A stretch of 64,000 nucleotides of DNA. Origin: Lepiota brunneoincarnata (Eukaryota; Basidiomycota; Agaricomycetes; Agaricales; Agaricaceae). Shown here piece after piece: positions 60,173 to 64,000 of the stretch. Below the pieces are notes generated by a model that saw only the letters and a list, made by a program, of their open reading frames with translations, was not told the DNA's origin and made no database searches. Location of the stretch: assembly GCA_023014365.1 (NCBI GenBank), contig JAEBUN010000004.1, positions 186,001-250,000 of the forward strand, read 5' to 3'. The translations under genes were made by a program, and so were the position numbers. Within the stretch, counting starts at the first letter, position 1; every line of letters begins with the position of its first letter.

Positions 60173-61244
60173 ACCATGTAGTTAGATTCCACTGAAAAGC
60201 TACCAACCACCATAGAAGAATGGTATACCTGAGCCAATCAGCTTGACAACAGTCTCCAACTTCCACCTTATACAAAATGCCAGGATCCTAAAACAACCAA
60301 TTTGCCCCAAGGTTCATACCATGCTTCCAACAACAAGCATACAATCTATTCCCTTATACTGTAACAACTACTACTGAAATACCAGCATACAACAAAACCA
60401 CTATGACTCCAATGTAATGGAAATACTGTATATTACCTCTCCTATGACTATCGGGAGCTTTGAAAACTCTGAACATCAAGATCAAGAAAAATCTCTCAAA
60501 ATAGATGTTACCCAGGTTAGGGGTTCGCTCTTGAGTAGCACAGCGTTTGAGGCAAGATGTCTATACAGACTTGGTCTTGTCCTACTAGGTGTGACTTAGA
60601 GACGATGGAGCACTATAGTCCAGCTGGTTTAAGGGCAAAGAGGTATAGGAGGCAAGAACTGTATAACACTAAGATAAGGATGCAAGGTACAGTACGGTAT
60701 CCTTATATACTACTATGTGTGGCTATGCTCCTACTATATATATCTGGACCCAGGTAAAGTGAGTCATACTGAGTCAAGGTCTTATCTATCTAATTATAGA
60801 TTGTTCTGATGTGCACTTCTGATTGTTTCAGAGTGACAGTTCTTCTATCTATTTATATATTTGGTGCTTCTGATAAGAGTTCCTTCTGGACAGGTTTCTG
60901 ATTGGGGAATTCTGATAACAATAGATGCTGTAGTCTCACCCCAGCAATATCAAAACTACCAAGACCAGAAATACATCCAATTCAGCTCTGCCAACCATTT
61001 TATGGTCTAATGCCATCTACCTCCACCCTCATGCCAATTCCCTGGTATGAGAATGAATTCTCCACTTCAACCTCTACAAAACCCCACTAATCAAACCAAT
61101 CTTTGAACAAGAATATCCCTCACAAATATTTGCTTGCAGAGCTGAAGTTTTATCCCAAATGTGCCAAATAGTTCAAGAACTTGAACCAGAATACCAACAA
61201 AAACTCCATAATGTCCTAACTGAAGATCCCGAAATGAGACTTTT
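60173..61244 (+). pseudogene. Divergent gag remnant with a solo D LTR inside
   Basis: Left of 60505: EEWYT-stop-AN, like the D gag YTRAN block. Right of 60921: LSQMCQIVQELEPEYQQKL, like the D gag tail. Too diverged to belong to D1 or D4. Ends at the next D LTR. Confidence 0.6.
60506..60920 (-). repeat. Solo D LTR
   Basis: 415 bp, reversed, flanked by ATAGA on both sides (60501-60505 and 60921-60925). It is very close in sequence to the LTR at 1880-2299, including the longer 3' section, so the two form a D LTR subtype. Confidence 0.93.
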
Positions 61245-61641
61245 TGTTATCAGAATACCCATCAGAAGGACATTTATATTTAATACATTTCTCTCATGTC
61301 AATATGTATGTCACTCTGAAATGATCAGTAGTGTACATCAGAAGGACTATAAATAGTTATGACTTGCTCTGACTCATTATGACTCATAATTACCTTGGTC
61401 TGATTATATATAGTAGGAGCATAGCCACACCAAGTAGTATATAAGGATACCTTACAATATCCTGTATTCTTATCTTAGTGTTATACAGTTCTTGCCTCCT
61501 ATATCTCTTTACCCTCAAACTGGCTGGACTATAGTGCTCTGTCATCTCTAAGTCATGCCTAGTAGAACAGGACCAAGTCTATATAGACATCCTGTGTCAA
61601 ACTCCATACTACTCAGGAGCAAACTCCTAACCTGGGTAACA
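61245..61641 (+). repeat. 5' LTR of D element D5
   Basis: 397 bp, TGTTATCAGA to GGTAACA, followed by AAACACTAAGAT (primer site). Confidence 0.88.
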
Positions 61642-61852
61642 AAACACTAAGATGCTCTGCTGCTTATCCTCTACTCACCCTCTACTCTGCTCTGCTCTAC
61701 CAATATACTGAATGTGTTAAGGTATTCTGGTTGTCCAATACAACCTATCAAAAGAAACCACCTCTCTGTATAGCCATTGCTACATCTCTGAACCTCTCCC
61801 CACCAGAAGACCTGGCTTACTTACTTATCTTTGTCTTTACCACCACTGCTGA
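61642..61852 (+). mobile_element. Leader of D5, truncated in the small membrane ORF
   Basis: Keeps the primer site and the first half of the small ORF (PPLCIAIATSLNLSPPEDLA, start codon lost). Homology stops at about 61852. Confidence 0.75.
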
Positions 61853-62446
61853 AAAGGTCTATTGTTTTGCACTTGCTAAAGTCACAAATGCATTCTACAC
61901 ACAATAGCTAGTAACCACTATATAATATGCACCTCTTGTGAACACTGAGGTCATGGGGCTTGTATACCTATCAAAATGAAGAGATCTGGTCAGATACACT
62001 TTACTAAGCCTTGGAATGAAGCTAGCAAAGTTGTCCTGGTGGGAAAGTTGAGTTTTTGTCTACAGTCTCTGGACTATAGTCTGCAAATGACTCTCTGTTG
62101 TTTCTGCCAATAAACTTATTGATTCACAGCTAGCTCAAACTACTAATCAAATCTATAAGTAGGATCCTAAAGTATGCCAGCAATGGCCCTCAAACTTGCA
62201 AGTCTAGTCAAAGATAAAATGCAAAGTCCACCAGATAGAATCCTAAACATCTCTAAGATGAGTGGTCCCCAAGCTGGCAGGCTAGCTAAGCAGATATGAC
62301 TACCACTTAGAATCCTAAATGTTGCTTTGACAAGTGGTCCTCAAGCTAGTAATCAGGCTTCGGCATTTGTAAACATCTTAGCTAGGAAGTGGTCTCTCCA
62401 AGAATTGGCTAATGTGTTTGGACAGGTCACTCTGAGATGCCAAAAT
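61853..62446. other. Unclassified segment between D5 and D6
   Basis: 594 bp, AT-rich, no frame. Two loosely repeated strings (TAGAATCCTAAA, GTGGTCC) near 62240-62330. Not homologous to anything else in the window that I could see. Confidence 0.4.
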
Positions 62447-62774
62447 TATTATCAGAATTCCACATCAGAAGGACTTTATTTAGTTTATAATTTACTTACT
62501 CCACTCTGACTCATAGCTACTCTGGTCTGGATAATTATAGTAAGGACATAGCCACATCAAGTAGTATATAAAGATACAGTACATTATCATGTATCCTTAT
62601 TTTACTGTAGTGTTATACAGTTCTTGCCTCCTATACTTCTTTGCCCCTAAACTGGCTGGACTTATAGTGCTCCATCATCTCTAAGTCATACCTAGTAGGA
62701 CAAGACCAAGTCTGTATAGACATCTTGCCTTGAATGCCATGCTACTCAAGAGCAAACCCCTAACCCAGGTAACA
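62447..62774 (+). repeat. 5' LTR of D element D6, shortened
   Basis: Starts TATTATCAGA (G to A in the second base) and ends GGTAACA; 328 bp, with internal loss relative to the 385 bp LTRs. Confidence 0.82.
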
Positions 62775-62867
62775 AAACACTAAGATACTCTACTGCTTAT
62801 CCCTTGCTCACCCTCTACTCTGCTCTACTGACATACTGAACATGTTGAGGTACTCTGGTTATCCAAC

Positions 62868-63128
62868 ATGATGTGTGAAAAGAAACTGCCTCTCTGTGTA
62901 GCCATCACTACATCTCTGAATCTCTCCCCACCAGAAGATCTGGTTTACCTACTCATTTTTGTCTTTACCTCCACTGCCACCCTCATCACCTACTACATCA
63001 TTACCCTAGAACTTGAATGTGTCATGTGCTCCTACCACTGCTGTGTCATCAGATTGTGGAACCTATACTCTGGGATATCCATTATTGCAACCCAATTCTT
63101 CATTCTCCTAGTGATAATTGATCACTAG
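62868..63128 (+). CDS. Small membrane ORF upstream of gag (D6, intact)
   Basis: 86 residues. Basic N-terminus (MMCEKKLPLC), a conserved block SLNLSPPEDL, a predicted membrane segment at about residues 25-47, a Cys-rich loop (C51, C54, C58, C59, with His57) and a second hydrophobic segment at about 71-84 ending DH. The stop is followed after 13 nt by the gag start position (ACA here). It lies between the primer site and gag in all D copies with this region. Not a known gypsy gene as far as I recognise. Confidence 0.55.
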   Translation: MMCEKKLPLCVAITTSLNLSPPEDLVYLLIFVFTSTATLITYYIITLELECVMCSYHCCVIRLWNLYSGISIIATQFFILLVIIDH

Positions 63129-63141
63129 ACAACTACCACCA

Positions 63142-64000
63142 CACCTCCCAAGAAGTTCTCAGCACAAGAAACTCCATCACCCCCCTCCTACAAAATCAAG
63201 AAATAGAATCCCAGGTCCAGGAATACAAAATCCTGACCCCAGAAGAAATCCCAATCCATGACCCACTCAAACCTCACCACCATTTTATCCCCCATCTCCA
63301 TTCAATTCATCCACTCCACACACATCAACATCCACTCAAATTGTCCCATGTACACTATCAAGTTTTGCTACTGAACTAACCAAAAGACAAAAACAACAAC
63401 AAGAACATGAACTAAAAGAATTTGAAGAAAGAGAAGAATGAGAATGCCAAGAAGCTCTAGAATATCAAGCTAGAAGCAATCCACTAAATCAATACAAACT
63501 TGCAAGACTTGAACATATTCTCAAACAACCAAGAGAACTTACCAAATCAGAAGAAGATCTCCTTACATGTCACAAATACAAAGTAGATCAAGGAAGACCC
63601 CCACCAGTAGACAACAACTCAGACATCTACATCACAGATGATAACAAATCAGAACCAGACCCACAACCACCCACACTAACTGCACCAGTGCAACCCTTAG
63701 CCCTACCAGTACCTCCCACACAACCTCCACAACCTCCAGCACCACTGCTGCTGCTACCCCCAGGACAAATACAAATGGCCACTGCAATTCCAAAAGAGCT
63801 AGGCTTCCTCAAACCCATCACCTTCAATGGAAACAGAAGACTTTTTGAAGATTGGATCTTCCAATGTAAAGTTTATGTGCTTGCCAATTCAACCACATAC
63901 AATACTGACCTTGCTAGGACTCTATTCATCCTCTTGACAATGCAATCAGGAGATGCCCAAGCCTGGGCCAGACAATACCTCCATGAGAGAAATGCCCAAA
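63142..64000 (+). pseudogene. gag of D6, N-terminal part
   Basis: Similar to D1 gag: helical Glu/Gln-rich region, Pro-rich linker, RRLFEDWIFQC and WARQYLHERN at the window end. Start codon lost (ACA) and frameshifts near 63180. Confidence 0.75.

Larger units (their letters stand above)
62775..64000 (+). mobile_element. Ty3/gypsy element D6, 5' part, continues past window
   Basis: Primer site, intact small membrane ORF and gag N-terminal half. Confidence 0.85.

Noticed and set aside
17488..64000. Classical ascomycete RIP
   Set aside because: Most stops trace to CG to TG in CGA codons rather than CA to TA. A few CAA-to-TAA stops exist (for example in D1 gag) but they are the minority among those I examined.

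Overview
The window reads as a transposon-rich stretch of a filamentous basidiomycete genome, most likely an Agaricomycete. The reasons are short (about 50 bp) GT-AG introns, a Yap1-type bZIP gene and an ERF4 gene in a compact island, an ORC1 pseudogene, and Ty3/gypsy chromoviruses with chromodomains plus Tc1/mariner elements. The species cannot be named from the sequence.

Only about 4 kb (41.7-45.7 kb) looks like functional host sequence: yap1 and erf4, both on the minus strand. This island keeps CG dinucleotides. Almost everything around it is CG-poor transposon sequence in which former CGA arginine codons have repeatedly become TGA stops.

Layout. 1-1671: 3' end of a fairly young family A gypsy element, with an antisense accessory gene and the 3' LTR. 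1672-1879: a fragment of an unidentified spliced gene. 1880-17487: two minus-strand family D gypsy bodies fused head to tail without an LTR between them (D3b 2300-9921, D3a 9922-17102); D3b carries a solo A LTR (4116-4766) and a 1.9 kb insertion (6743-8603). 17488-20827: 3' part of a third gypsy family (E), whose LTR is split by a complete A element (A2, 21125-29305, target duplication aacag). 29820-31390: decayed ORC1 copy. 31562-38444: truncated minus-strand A element (B), whose 5' LTR contains a D LTR, which contains a Tc1 element, which contains a second Tc1 element. 38806-40936: further Tc1 remnants and a MITE. 41725-45695: yap1 and erf4. 47372-52030: D element D4, cut by two solo D LTRs and one solo LTR of family F. 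52031-60172: LTR-to-LTR D element D1. 60173-64000: gag remnants and the 5' ends of two more D elements.

The gypsy families have unusual gene content. Family A carries an antisense, apparently spliced gene between pol and the 3' LTR (acidic coiled-coil protein ending in a small Cys cluster). Family D carries a small two-transmembrane-segment ORF of constant length just upstream of gag. Families D and E carry a sense ORF after pol with three zinc knuckles. In A and D the sequence just inside the 5' LTR is a perfect 12-13 nt complement of the predicted 5' end of the element's own RNA, as in Tf1-type self-primed reverse transcription.
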